DNA of 64,000 nt, taken from NCBI RefSeq assembly GCF_028640845.1, contig NC_080541.1, forward strand, positions 174,520,502-174,584,501, written 5' to 3'. The stretch comes from Ahaetulla prasina (lineage: Eukaryota > Chordata > Lepidosauria > Squamata > Colubridae). The notes under the pieces were generated by a model. It saw only the letters and a program-made list of their open reading frames with translations, was not told where the DNA came from and made no database searches. The position numbers were made by a program, and so were the translations under genes. Of the stretch, positions 34,679 through 44,731 are shown piece by piece. Within the stretch, counting starts at the first letter, position 1, and each line of letters begins with the position of its first letter.

Positions 34679-36305
34679 CAGGTAGCCCTTGTTTAGCAAC
34701 TGCCTGGTTTAACAATGGTTCACAGTTGTGATGGTGATGAAAAAGTTACTTCACAACTTATCCTCACATTTGCAACCTTCACAGGTTTGTACAGGTATTT
34801 CTTGAGTTAGGATCATATTGGAGCCTACCCATTATGGTCATAAGTTGTGGTCATAAGTTGTGGTCTGGATGGGGACGAACAGGCTCTGACTCAACCCATC
34901 CAAGACAGAGTGGCTGTGGATGCCGGCGTCCCGGCACAGTCAGCTTACTCCATTGCTGACTGTAGGGGACTAATCATTAGCCCCCAGGGAATCAGTGCGC
35001 AATTTAGGAGTTCTCCTGGATGCACGGCTGTCTTTAGAAGACCATTTGACAGCCGTCACCAGGGGAGCTTTTCATCAGGTTCGCCTGATTCGCCAATTTC
35101 GCCCTTTCCTGGACCGGGACGCATTATGCACGGTCACTTATGCCCTCGTCACTTCCTGTCTGGATTACTGCAATGCTCTCTACATGGGGCTCCCCTGAGG
35201 AGCACCCGGAGGCTCCAACTGGTGCAGAATGCAGCCGTGCGGGCGATTGAGGGAGCTCCTCGTAGCTCCCATGTAACACCTCTCCTGCGCAGGCTGCATT
35301 GGTTGCTGGTGGTCTTCCGGGTGCGCTTCAAGGTGTTGGTTATCACCTTTAAAGCGCTCCATGGCATTGGACCGGGATATTTACGGGACCGCCTGCTGCC
35401 GACAGTTACCTCCCATTGTCTGGTACGTCCAGTGCGCTCCCACAGGGAGGGTCTTCTTAGGGTGCCGTCGGCTAGCCAATGTCGGCTGGCAGCCCCCAGG
35501 GGAAGGGCGTTCTCTGTGGGGGCCCCGGCTCTACGGAATGAGCTGCTGGTGGGACTCCGTCTCCTCCCTGATCTCCGGACCTTTAAACGCGAGCTCAAGA
35601 CTTTCTTCTTTCACCAAGCGGGGCTGGCCTGATTGATTTTAGTATGGGGGGTTTTAGTGGGTTTTAATAGGGTTTTACTAAGGTTTTAGTTTTGATAAAT
35701 TTTAGCTAATATTTTAAGTATACAGCGATTGAATTAGTTTTTTAAATTTGATATTTTATTTTAATTTGTTAGGTTTCTTGTCGTTTTATTTGCTGTACAC
35801 CGCCCTGAGTCTTCGGAGAAGGGCGGTATAAAAATATGAATAAATAAATAAAAATAAATAAATAAATAAAATGTCAACGATTTTATGATCCTTTTTTTTT
35901 TGGCAGTCATTAAGCAAATGGCAAGGTATCAAGCAAACCCATTGCTCACAGTAGCACAGTTTTGCCAGAAAACCCAGTTGATTTTTGGCAAAACCATTGT
36001 AAAATGCAATCATGTGACCTCAGAATTCTGAAAATGCATCTGTGTTGTTGGGGCACCCAAAGTACAGCCATGTGACTATGAGGTGGGGAGAAGGATGACC
36101 ATTGGAACTTTGGATCTGGGTCATAAGTCTCCTTTTTCAGGTAGGTCATAACTTTGAATGGTCAGTAAGCTGCCGTTTGTAAACCGAAGACTGTAGACCA
36201 AGGAAAGCTGAAATAAGGTCATAAGCATAGTCATGGTTTCATTTAGTGAATACTTTAGCAACTAAGTTGTGAGTCCCAACTGTGATCACTAAACGAGGAT
36301 TAGCT
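34679..36305. mobile_element. DNA-element composite carrying an L2 insertion
   Basis: The left end, CAGGTAGCCCTTGTTTAGCA, and the text near 36280-36305 (CACTAAACGAGGATTAGCTA) are imperfect inverted partners. Between them lie pogo-like pieces (GGTCATAAGTTGTGGTCATA near 34840; AGTCATTAAGCAAATGGCAA near 35903; GGTCATAACTTTGAATGGTC near 36145) and the L2 at 34860-35870. It may be one element plus a second nested one. Exact edges are uncertain. Confidence 0.4.
34860..35870 (+). mobile_element. L2 LINE 3' end, CpG-rich and little decayed
   Basis: 34995-35198 encodes VRNLGVLLDARLSLEDHL, then VTYALVTSCLDYCNALYMGL. The reading then continues in another frame (to 35632) with RRLQLVQNAAVRAIEG, LLRRLHWL, RVRFKVLVITFKALHG and LRTFKRELKTFFF. 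This is the L2-clade RT C-terminal order. A single-base loss near 35195 accounts for the frame change. The 3' region ends in the hairpin CCGCCCTGAGTCTTCGGAGA and an AATAAATAAATAAA tail. CpG content is high, which suggests recent arrival, and it is 5'-truncated. No other LINE in the window is so well preserved. Confidence 0.8.
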
Positions 36306-36489
36306 ATAATCCAGGCAAAGTTTCAATGTCAAATTGAATTCCATATCAGATTTCTCTTTCAGATGTAAAGCTACTTTCAACATTAATGCATATTTCCAAA
36401 ACTTAATTTGCTATTCTTCTATAAAAGGGACCAAATGTGATTTCCAGTGAGAACTATAAAGTATCTTAATAGCTCTTACTATATACAAA

Positions 36490-36810
36490 ATGAATTTGTT
36501 ATACTTTGTGGAAATACGATGTTTGGTAATATTTAATAAAAAAAATAGTAGGATGGAAAAAAGTATGCAACCTTTAGGTTTTGTTTCATTCTGTGTAGAA
36601 TGTGTAGAATGTCAGGCATCATTAGCAGTGGTTTGCCTTTTGCTAACAGTTCTTTGTTTTGCTTTAATGAATTGGCTATGCCATATGGTGAATTCTGAGG
36701 ATGAAGCTAAAAGTCCAGAAATGATCCAGTGGCAAAATGTTGAAAGTCAGCCTAAGAAATCATCTTCCAGAATTATTGAGATTCACAGTATTGCCATCAA
36801 GTATTTTTAA
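36490..36810 (+). other. 106-codon open frame with one hydrophobic segment, status unknown
   Basis: The predicted product has a hydrophobic stretch at about residues 44-64 (SLAVVCLLLTVLCFALMNWL). It is preceded by a cysteine pair motif (CVECVEC) and followed by an acidic then basic tail. The shape is that of a single-pass membrane microprotein. I do not recognise it. It has no visible splice or promoter context, and lies in T-rich sequence where chance hydrophobic frames are common. I treat it as unproven. Confidence 0.15.
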
Positions 36811-38821
36811 AAATGACCTGATCTAATTACTATATTTCTAACAATTTTGAATGATATATTTTAGCAAGAATAGCTAAAATATAGCATTGATAATGCATTT
36901 TTGCAATATACACTATATATTTAATATCTTTTCTTCCACATACCCATGCTGCATACCATCTGTTCCATTTAAATTCTGCATCCATTTAATCACACCTTGA
37001 CTTTCTGAATTGTATTTCAGGAACAACTTGTAAATAAACCCCAGCAAAAGTTCTGAATTGTGTATTATAAATTTTTCAAGTCCAGCTAGGTCTATAAGTG
37101 TTTGATCTTGTTTGTAATCCTTTTAGAACTATACAGCTAATTTGGAGATATTGAAATGAATGAGATGATTCACACCATTTGAAGAATTTTATCTTTGTCT
37201 TATTAGAACTTGCAGCCTGAACAATTTATTGTCTTTCCACTGCTCAAATTTCCTTTCTACGTTTATTTTCATGTGAATACACTGTATGTATATTGAAGCC
37301 CCCTTAATATTGAAGCAAGAAGTTATGGATCTGGGCTGCTTTAATCCCATACTTTTAATCCACTGCTCATTCTGTAAGATGTATATGAAATCAGAGGTAT
37401 TTGGGTAAAGTTACCTAGAAGTCCTGCTTTTTCAATAGAAGCAAGCCAACCAAACCCAGTCCATAATCCAAGTTAAAACAAGTTAATTTAACAATACCAT
37501 TTGAAATTTGGTCCTTTTGTTGCCTGTGGGACAGGTCACAAGCATAGAGTAGCAAAGGCTGAAATGAGGCTGCCTGATGCTGTTTGCAATCCCTCTGTTG
37601 TGTCAATGACTTGACACCCAAACTATTTCTGAATGCTAAACTGCGTTCCAAAACAGGCCAATTAACCAGTCAATGGAGCAGAAGAGAAGTCCTAAAGCAA
37701 CTTTCTTAAGAGATGTCCCTTCCATTTTACTCCACAACTCTCTTTTATTCCACCAACCTGTCAGGCAGGTAGGTTGAAAGGTGATTATAGACCTTGGGAA
37801 CCTACACGCAACTGGTCAAACCTCCACTCCAGCTTAAAAAGAGTAATTGGTGGTTTGTTTTCCTGCCAATGGTGGGAAAAGAAATGCAGTTGGAGAAAGC
37901 CACCAATTGTTGCCTTTAAATTGGCCATGTAAGGACAGCACTGACCAGCCTCATCAGTGAAGCAGAAAGCAAAATAAGAGTTTGGCACGCAGGACGCCTT
38001 ATGTCAGACTCCCTTTGTGCCAACTAAGGAGAGGGAATGTATGCCAATATTGCTGTAAAGAAGAGCCCTGGATTACTGTCTGGTATACATTGGTTAACAT
38101 TACAGGCTATTCTGTTCTTTAAATGATAAGTAAGGCCTAGCAAATAAAAGTGTTGTCGTGCCATCCATTTGGAACGCTTTTTCACTTAAAACTAAAGGAA
38201 GCCCTGGTCCAGATTCTGACTTTTTGAAAACATAAGACTGGAGCAGGGCCTTTTCTTCAGAAGCCTTGATCGTATGGAAGGAGATGCTTCTATGCCTCTC
38301 GCAGTTCCTGCAAAGCTCAGCCCTATCACCTGGTGGAGTAAGGTAACCAACTCCAGCAACACATTCCAAGTTTCACGAAAGTGCAGCGAGCTATTAATTA
38401 TTAACCCCAGTATCATTGTGTTTTGACTGTCAGGAAAGAAGAGAGATACTTGTGCAATTTTCTACCTCACCGGTAACGTGGCCAGGTTTTATTCTGATGT
38501 GCCTTTCCTGAGCTTCAAATGCAATTGACTTCTCTGCTTTAAGAAGCAAAATATCTCAAGGTGGCCATGCTCTGCTGGTTTCTTGATGACATCACTTTGT
38601 TTCAAGAGGCTTTGAGAACCTGTGACTTGGCATGCCTTTTATTTTACCTCTTTTACTGCTGCAGCAATTCTGAGACAATTGATGGCAACAGCCTTATAGG
38701 GAAGCAGGGAGGAGTGGGCTGTCCAGTAGTTCATCTCAGACTCTCAAACAGAAGCTACTGCCAAAACAGAGAGGTTAGAATAAATTAGAATCTATAGTAA
38801 ATTACTTCCAAATATATATAT
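36811..38821. other. Unrecognised sequence
   Basis: No gene, RNA or bounded repeat recognised. Frames of 60-90 codons on the minus strand (37415-38416) lack motifs. The first 600 bp belong to the T-rich interval described above. Confidence 0.4.
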
Positions 38822-39166
38822 AAGGTAAAGGTAAAAGTTCCCTTCGCACATATGTGCTAGTCGTTCCCGACTCTAGGGGGCGGTGCTCATCTCCGTTTCA
38901 AAGCTGAAGAGCCAGCGCTATCTGATGACAATTCTGTGGATATGTAGCTGGCATGACTAAATGCCAAAGGCACACAGAACTCTGTTACCTTCCCACCAAG
39001 GTGGTCCCTATTTTTCTACTTGCATTTTTACATGCTTTCAAACTGCTAGGTTGGCAGAGGCTGGGGCAAGTAACGGGAGCTCACTCCATTACACAGCACT
39101 AGGGATTTGAACCACCGAACCTTTCTGATCGACAAGCATCTTAGCCACTGAGCCACCGCATCCCCA
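38822..39166 (-). mobile_element. Sauria-type SINE (tRNA head, BovB-like tail)
   Basis: On the minus strand the head reads GGTGGCTCAGTGGCTAAGAT (A box within 39141-39155), and GGTTCAAATCC is the B box (39103-39113). The body then reads CAAGTAGAAAAATAGGGACC and the element ends GAGTCGGGAACGACTAGCAC, then GGTAAAGG-type units in reverse. The GAGTCGG-ACGACT end is like the BovB 3' end, as known for Sauria SINEs that borrow BovB machinery. Nearly full length (345 bp). Confidence 0.8.
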
Positions 39167-39168
39167 CG

Positions 39169-39169
39169 T

Positions 39170-39224
<55 letters not shown>

Positions 39225-39262
39225 TAGATATAGATATAGATATAGATATAGATATAGATACA
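39169..39262. repeat. (GATA)n followed by (ATATAG)n microsatellite
   Basis: About 13 TAGA units (to about 39222) change into about seven TATAGA units. It starts 3 bp from the SINE head end and stops where the next CR1 begins. GATA arrays are the core of snake Bkm repeats, but a single 54-bp array has no diagnostic value for sex-chromosome linkage. Confidence 0.95.
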
Positions 39263-39706
39263 AAGATGTGGAGACTCTAGAAAAAGTGCAAAGAAGAGCA
39301 ACAAAGATGATTAGGGGACTGGAGGCTAAAACATATGAAGAACGGTTGCAGGAACTAAGTATGTCTAGTTTAATGAAAAGAAGGACTAGGGGAGACAGGA
39401 TAGCAGTGTTCCAATATCTCAGGGGCTGCTAAAAAAACAGGAAGTCAAGCTATTCTCCAAAGGCAGGACAAGAAGCAATGGGTGGAAACTAATCAAGGAG
39501 AGAAGCAATTTAGAACTAAGGAGAAATTTCCTGACAGTTAGAACAATTAATCAGTGGAACAAGTTGACTCCAGAAGTTGTGAATGCTCCAACACTGGAAG
39601 TTTTTAAGACGATGTTGGATAACCATTTGTCTGAAGTGGTGTAGGGTTTCCTATCTAGGCAGGGGGTTGGACTAGAAGACCTCCAAGGTCCCTTCCAATC
39701 TATGAT
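39263..39706 (+). mobile_element. CR1 LINE 3' end
   Basis: Begins with the ORF2 C-terminal coding region (GTGCAAAGAAGAGCAACAAA, then GAAGAACGGTTGCAGGAACT). It continues with CTAAGGAGAAATTTCCTGAC and AGTGGAACAAGTTGACTCC, and ends with GGTTGGACTAGAAGACCTCC and AAGGTCCC. The tail is an ATGATGAC/ATTGATGATG repeat rather than AATAG. It is collinear with the minus copies at 32392 and 18505. Confidence 0.85.
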
Positions 39707-39940
39707 GACATTATTGATGATGTAAATTCTAATATTCTGCTGGATTGGAAAAAATAACAAGGTGATTTGGATCTTTCTTCCAGAACTGCATGATTGCTTT
39801 AAGGTAGCAATCTTTCGGAATCAGATCTCAAGCCCAGCACGGCCTAATTAAATATGTCTAACTGAATCCCTGAGATAACTTGCTATTAAATAAAATCTTA
39901 ATCATCAGGTTCATCTGCTTTCAAATGATAATTATCAATG
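39707..39940. other. Short unrecognised spacer
   Basis: Between two LINE insertions; nothing recognised. Confidence 0.5.
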
Positions 39941-39998
39941 AATAGAATAGAATAGAATAGAATAGAATAGAATAGAATAGAATAGAATAGAATAGAAT
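39941..39998. repeat. (AATAG)n microsatellite, tail of a CR1
   Basis: About 11.5 perfect AATAG units lie directly against the minus-strand CR1 3' end that follows. It is the longest such tail in the window. Confidence 0.95.
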
Positions 39999-40190
39999 TT
40001 TATTGGCCAAGTGTGATTGGACACACAAGGAATTTGTCTTGGTGCATATGCTCTCAGTGTACATAAAAGAAAAGATACGTTCATCAAGGTACAACATTTA
40101 CAACACAATTGATGGTCAATATATCAATATAAATCATAAGGATTGCCAGCAACAAGTTATAGTAATAGTCATATCACAGATAGGGGGAGG
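39999..40190 (-). mobile_element. Snake1/L3-like CR1 3' untranslated end
   Basis: The plus strand reads TTTTATTGGCCAAGTGTGAT, then TGGTGCATATGCTCTCAGTG, then CATTTACAACACAATTGATG and GGATTGCCAGCAACAAGTTA. It is the best preserved copy of this end here. The coding part that should follow to the right in minus orientation is missing; instead a SINE fragment and a plus-strand CR1 RT piece follow. Confidence 0.85.
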
Positions 40191-40205
40191 GGAATGCTGT
40201 GCTAG

Positions 40206-40356
40206 TTTTTTTTTTGTTTTTTTTTTTGTTTACATTTATACCCCGCCCTTCTCCGAAGACTCAGGGCGGCTTACAGTGTATAAGGCAATAGTCTCATTCT
40301 ATTTGTATATTTTTACAAAGTCAACTTATTGCCCCCCCAACAATCTGGGTCCTCAG
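40206..40356 (-). mobile_element. 3' part of a tRNA-SINE with L2-type tail
   Basis: Reverse of the SINE at 54639: poly-T, then ACATTTATACCCCGCCCTTC, then TCCGAAGACTCAGGGCGGCT, then TTTTTACAAAGTCAACTTAT and CAATCTGGGTCC. The tRNA head is missing. It separates two CR1 pieces of opposite orientation. Confidence 0.8.
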
Positions 40357-40401
40357 GTATTGTTAAGGTATTGCCTCCAGTTATCTTGATCAGGGCAAAG
40401 C

Positions 40402-40968
40402 AATAGATGCAATCAGTAGTATATGATAAACTTCTCCTCAAACTAAAACCCTATGGCATTTCAGGACCCTTCCACAATTGGATAACACTTTCCTATCAAA
40501 CAGACAAGAAGTGGTCAAAATTGGCAATGCTCTGTCAAATCCTGTTCCTGTCAAAAGTGGCGTTCCCCAAGGCAGCGTTTTTGGACCAACACTCTTCATA
40601 TTATACATTAATGATCTATGTGACCATATCACAAGTAATTGTGTTCTCTTTGCTGACGATGTCAAACTATTTAACACCACCAACAGTACAGCTATCCTCC
40701 AAAAAGACCTTGACCTTGTATCTGAATGGTCTAAAACTTGGCAACTCCAAATCTCAACCAGCAAATGTTCAGTCTTACATATTGGAAAAAAGAATCTAAA
40801 CACTAAGTACAAGCTTGATGGACGTTACCTTACAGATGACCCCCACCCTGTTAAAGACCTTGGAGTTTTCATATCAAATGATCTAAGTGCCAAAGCCCAC
40901 TGCAACTACATCGCAAAAAAGGCTCTAAGAGTTGTAAACCTAATCTTGCGTAGCTTCTTAAGCTTCTA
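40402..40968 (+). mobile_element. CR1/L3 reverse transcriptase fragment
   Basis: The 163-codon frame at 40478-40969 contains the RT palm motifs SGVPQGSVFGPTLFILYIND and VLFADDVKLF (codons for F-A-D-D near 40649-40660), then KCSVLHIG and VKDLGVFIS. FADD carries the two catalytic aspartates. These blocks are in the correct order and largely uninterrupted. The upstream text to 40402 (LLLKLKPYGISG) is also RT-like but in another frame. The fragment lacks the endonuclease and the 3' end. Confidence 0.85.
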
Positions 40969-40974
40969 AGAGCT

Positions 40975-41337
40975 GCAGGCTCTTCAAATCACTAGCCGAA
41001 TTCGGCTTCAGGCACAATGAATTAAAAAAGAGAGAAATCTTTGCTCTGATGTCTCCCTCTCAAACCAGCTGCAATCACTCCCAATCGCTAGCCTAATCTG
41101 GCTTCAGGCGCAATAAACTTAATAGGGGAGGAGTCTCCGCTTTAATGCCTCCGTCCTCAAGGCAATCGCAAGCAGTTCAAATCACTAGCCAATACGGCTT
41201 CAGGCGCGATAAATTCAAAATGAAAATAATTTTACGGTTGGGGTCGCCACATCGTGGGGAATTGTATTAAAGGGGTCGCCACATCGTGGGGAATTGTATT
41301 AAAGAGGTCGCAGCACTATAAAGGTTGAGAACCACTG
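40975..41337. mobile_element. hAT-like element with SPIN/URR1-type end and internal tandem repeats
   Basis: The right end, read on the minus strand, is CAGTGGTTCTCAACCTTTAT, then AGTGCTGCGACC. This is the terminus shared by several vertebrate hAT families (Charlie/URR1 and Space Invader types). Next to it GGGGTCGCCACATCGTGGGG is part of a perfect 32-bp tandem pair (41240-41271, 41272-41303). Further in, a unit of about 95 bp containing AATC-CTAGCC and GGCTTCAGGC-C-AT occurs three times (starts near 40985, 41078 and 41176). The left terminus is not found, so the element may be truncated. Confidence 0.65.
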
Positions 41338-42137
41338 CTGTAGATTATTCCTCTAGAAAGAAGTTAGAAAACCACAAGAGGTTAAGTAAGGATAAGAACT
41401 AATGCAGACACATCCAGAGCCAAAATATCAGCTATGTGTTAAGTATTAAGACTTTATGATAGGATTCAGCAATAATTTTTTTTACTTAAACCAATTGGCT
41501 TAATTTGGCAGAGTGGGGTAGAGATAAACTCCCCTCTCAAATTGTCACCTACAGTTAGGCAGTAACCAACCAAATATGTTCAAACCTGGAAGCAAACTTA
41601 AAGAGATCAATAACTCTTTCTATTAGAAAAGCCAATAGAAATGTGGGAAGGGAAGAGATGAAAAAAGTATTGATGTTGAAACTCTGTTTGATCAGAGTTT
41701 GTTGGTGAATTTAAAGGATGATTGAAATGGATTTCAGTAGGCTTTCATTAGTTTTGATTCATTGAAAAAAAAATTGGGTTGATATTTTTTTTTTGTTCAA
41801 GTTCAGGTTTTGATTGTTCAGGTTCAACACGCTCCGTCTTTTTCATGGTTAACTCTCCATGGCCTTTGCTAAATGCAATTAGAGGTTGCAAAAAGCTCGA
41901 GTGGAGAAAGCACTTATTCTTTCCCTTTCTGTGAAAGGCTTTTTCATAGTGGAACAGCATGGAAATTTCCAACCATTAGCCTCCTTTTGTTCCCCTTCCC
42001 GCAATTTTCCTTTGAATTATGCTTTCTTAACTCAGCCATCAAGCCTCTGGACAATATTAGGAAATGTGTCAATTAGTGATTGACACATTTCCTGTAATGC
42101 TGCCTCATTAGTCAGGACTAGAGATCCGTGCAAATGA
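41338..42137. other. Unrecognised sequence
   Basis: No gene or bounded repeat. Overlapping frames of 65-74 codons near 41750-42080 lack motifs. A 24-bp interval near 42061-42092 contains GTGTCAATTAGTGATTGACAC, a small perfect palindrome-like hairpin. Confidence 0.4.
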
Positions 42138-42261
42138 CCTAGCCAGTTTTGAGATGTGTGAACTTCAACTTCCAGAATTCCCCAGCCAGCATGCTGACTG
42201 GGGAATTTTGGAAGTTGAAGTCCACACATCCTAAAGTTGCCAAGGTTGAAAAACACTGGGC
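42138..42261. mobile_element. Family C variant, partly decayed
   Basis: Arms around a central GCATGC pair ACTTCAACTTCCAGAATTCC with its complement, and the right end reads AAGGTTGAAAAACACTG as in the GTTTCTCAACC subgroup. The left terminus has been lost to mutation or deletion. Target duplication not visible. Confidence 0.65.
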
Positions 42262-42499
42262 TAAGTAATGATGAAAGGCAGAGAAAGGGGCATAAATAAC
42301 ATGGAGAAATCAATAAAGTTAACATTTTTATTCTTTCTTGGTAAAACTGAAAATTTTTCATTGTATATTTAGAGTGATGCTCTATGAAAGATGTAATCCT
42401 TTGGCAATGCTTGAAATGCTTCTGCTGTACCCGATGATATATACAACAAATACTACACACAGTATTATTTGTTGTACATATAGTTGTAAAAAGATAAAC

Positions 42500-42840
42500 C
42501 CAGTTAGACTTAGAATAACTTTATTGTCACTTTTAATGTACACTAATTGGCATACATTAAAATGAAATTTCGTTGCATACAGTTTTCAAAGGGTCATCAC
42601 CTCCAATATACAGTACATAAAGATGACAATCAATCAATCAACCAATCAATCAATATTATGCATGTACCCACATACCAACATATATTATAAGACACGAGCA
42701 ACAACACAGTCTAGTTCAGATGTAAACATGTACATGGCGAGAAAAACGAATCTTGTGAGTTTACCAGACGGATGGCATAGGGAACAAAATACGTCACAGG
42801 CAATACCTTAACTTGCATGATTCTGATATTTGTATGTATA
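42500..42840 (-). mobile_element. LINE 3' end of CR1/L3-like type
   Basis: The plus strand reads TTAGAATAACTTTATTGTCA, then ACATTAAAATGAAATTTCGT and TGCATACAGTTTTC. A T-rich start followed by AATGAAATTTCGTTGCA is the inverted 3' end of many vertebrate CR1/L3/Rex-type LINEs. An internal (AATC)n run lies at 42627-42653. No coding part is identified. Confidence 0.45.
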
Positions 42841-42889
42841 GAGACATTGCAGCATTTGAATATCTTTTCCAAGACTTTCATATCTACCA

Positions 42890-43150
42890 AAGGCTAGTCT
42901 CCAGCATACTACTTGACTGCTTACTTCTTTACTATTGCTAGTAAAAGATCCACAAAGGCAGAAACTATTTGCCAGCCAGTTCTAAGGCTGGTTATTCTAT
43001 CTGTTGTCATTAGTTTGGCCTTCTTTATATTTAATTTTAGTCCCATTTTTTTCCACTGTGTGCTCTTTGACTTTTATTACTACAGATTGCAGATCATTTG
43101 CATTTCAGCTATCAGAGTAGTATCATCAGTATAGTGCAGGTAATTGATGT
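42890..43150 (-). mobile_element. BovB (RTE) reverse transcriptase fragment
   Basis: Minus-strand translation gives LHYTDDTTLIAEMQ, then KMGLKLNIKKAKLMTTDRIT, the BovB pattern of RYADDTTL-AES followed by KAGLKLNIKKTKIM. The first residue pair is altered (Y-T-D-D for Y-A-D-D) and frames shift. BovB is known to have moved between squamates, ruminants and other animals by horizontal transfer; this is an old copy. Confidence 0.7.
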
Positions 43151-43283
43151 TTCGTTCTCCTGTTTTAAAACCATGCTCATCTCTTCCATCTCTTTCCTTA
43201 ATATATGTAGGAGATGACCAGGCTGAGCCCGCAAGAGGGATCAAACATGTCATCAGTCACAAGTCCCTTCATGCCCACAAGAG

Positions 43284-43397
43284 CAGGGGTCTCCAAGCTT
43301 AGCAACTTTAAGCCTGGAGGACTTCAACTCCCAGAATTCCCCAGCCAGCAAAGCTGTAGTTCACCAGGCTTAAAGTTGCCAAGGTTGGAGACCCCTG
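43284..43397. mobile_element. Short hAT-like element, family C
   Basis: 114 bp, ends CAGGGGTCTCCAAGCTTAGC and GCCAAGGTTGGAGACCCCTG, flanked by the perfect 8-bp repeat CACAAGAG (43276-43283 and 43398-43405). Confidence 0.88.
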
Positions 43398-43660
43398 CAC
43401 AAGAGAATTAAATCCAGCCCACCTTAAGTTCCTTCTAGTCTTGTCTCCTGCTAATTTCCCTTTGCCATTAGTAGTTCAGATTGTTGTGGAGAGCTTAAGC
43501 TTGAAATAAACCTTTATAGGAGAGTACAAGAAAGAGCATTTAATCCCAGCACCCCTACAAGTAATCTGAACAATGTCTAACTAAATAATAAGAAAGAACT
43601 CCAAGGTTCACATAATATTTTTAAAAACCTCAAACTAAAAGCAGGAGTGTACAATTGAAC

Positions 43661-43961
43661 CAGTGGTGAGTTTCAAAACTTTTTACTATTGGTTCTGTGG
43701 GTTGGCTTGATGGATTGCATGGCTTGGTGGGTGTGGCTTGGTGGTGTGGCAGGGGAAGGTTACTGCAAAATCCCCATTTCCTCCCCACTCCTGGGGAAGG
43801 TTACTGCAAAATCCCCATTTCCTCCCGATCAGCTGGGACTTGCAAGGCAGAGAATAGATGGGGGCGTCAGTCAGAATTTTTACTACCGGTTCTCCAAAGA
43901 ACTCTAAATTTCTGCTACCGGTTCTCCAGAACTGGTTAGAACCTGCTGAAACCCATCTCTG
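43661..43961. mobile_element. hAT-like element, family A
   Basis: 301 bp in the opposite orientation to the other A copies: left CAGTGGTGAGTTTCAAAAC, right GCTGAAACCCATCTCTG. Flanks AATTGAAC and AATTTAAC match at 7 of 8. A GGGAAGGTTACTGCAAAATC unit is tandemly doubled (about 43754-43825). Confidence 0.85.
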
Positions 43962-43969
43962 AATTTAAC

Positions 43970-44731
43970 AGGCCTGCATCTTATAAGAACCAAAAGATGT
44001 ACTGAGTATCTCAAACTCTAGGTAACAATCCTTAAAGAGTTAGCAAACACGTTGAGGGTGGATCACAAAAGGGAGGAATTTACACACTCAAAACTGAATT
44101 ACTGTCAAAGCTACTCTACCTGGAAAAGTCAGCTATGGGGTATACAATATGTGTGTACAAAAAAGGCAAGATGGTGACCACAATTGTGCACTCAACGTTC
44201 CAACTGGTTTTATGTGCAATTGACCACACCCTGCAGATTGGGAAGTGGCTTTCTATTTTCTATTTTTCATCTTTACATCAGTCTCCATTATTTTACATTT
44301 CTAACCTTTAAAAACAGAATAGAGGAGGGTTTTTTTCAAAGGGTAAAAGAAAAATTACAGATGACCAATGTACTCATAATGCTGATAAAAGTAAGCCTCA
44401 TCAGGAAAGTATGATGAAAGCTATATACTTATGGTTTCATGAGTGTTTTTCTTACTGGGGAATAATTTCCTCAATGTCTTATTTGTCAAAGGAAAATTGC
44501 TGCCGGGAGTATGAAGCCAAGCAAACTAAAACTACATCTGGAAATCAATCGTGCAAAGTTTAGGTAAGAAACCTCAAGACTTTTTCTTTTAAAATGGAGA
44601 TGAAATTAAAGAACAAAATATAATTGTAATTAAATGTATGACTAATCCTTCACTTTTTGCTTATAACATTGGATATGGAACTGCCCATTTACATAAAACT
44701 GGAGAAACATTCAATCTTCTAGTCGTTATTC
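43970..44731. other. Unrecognised sequence
   Basis: No gene, repeat boundary or RNA recognised. Confidence 0.45.

Larger units (their letters stand above)
32985..37400 (-). other. T-rich host interval, possible L1 3' region broken by many insertions
   Basis: Between the nested elements (33703, 33803, 34679) the remaining text at 32985-33700, 34410-34680 and 36310-37400 is uniformly T-rich on the plus strand. It contains phrases such as CTTTATTCATATTTTTAAAG and GGAACAACTTGTAAATAAAC. This looks to me like the long A-rich 3' region of squamate L1 elements in reverse. The identification is from memory and is weak; it may simply be unique sequence. Confidence 0.25.

Noticed and set aside
34847..35149. 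N-terminal part of the 261-codon frame in the L2
   Set aside because: The real L2 reading in this part is in another frame (34995-35198); the N-terminal residues of the long frame are out of frame with the RT.
35149..35598. 149-codon minus-strand frame
   Set aside because: Antisense shadow of the L2 coding region.
39169..39262. GATA array as evidence for W-chromosome (Bkm) location
   Set aside because: One array of about 13 units is common on autosomes; Bkm enrichment means long arrays in large numbers.
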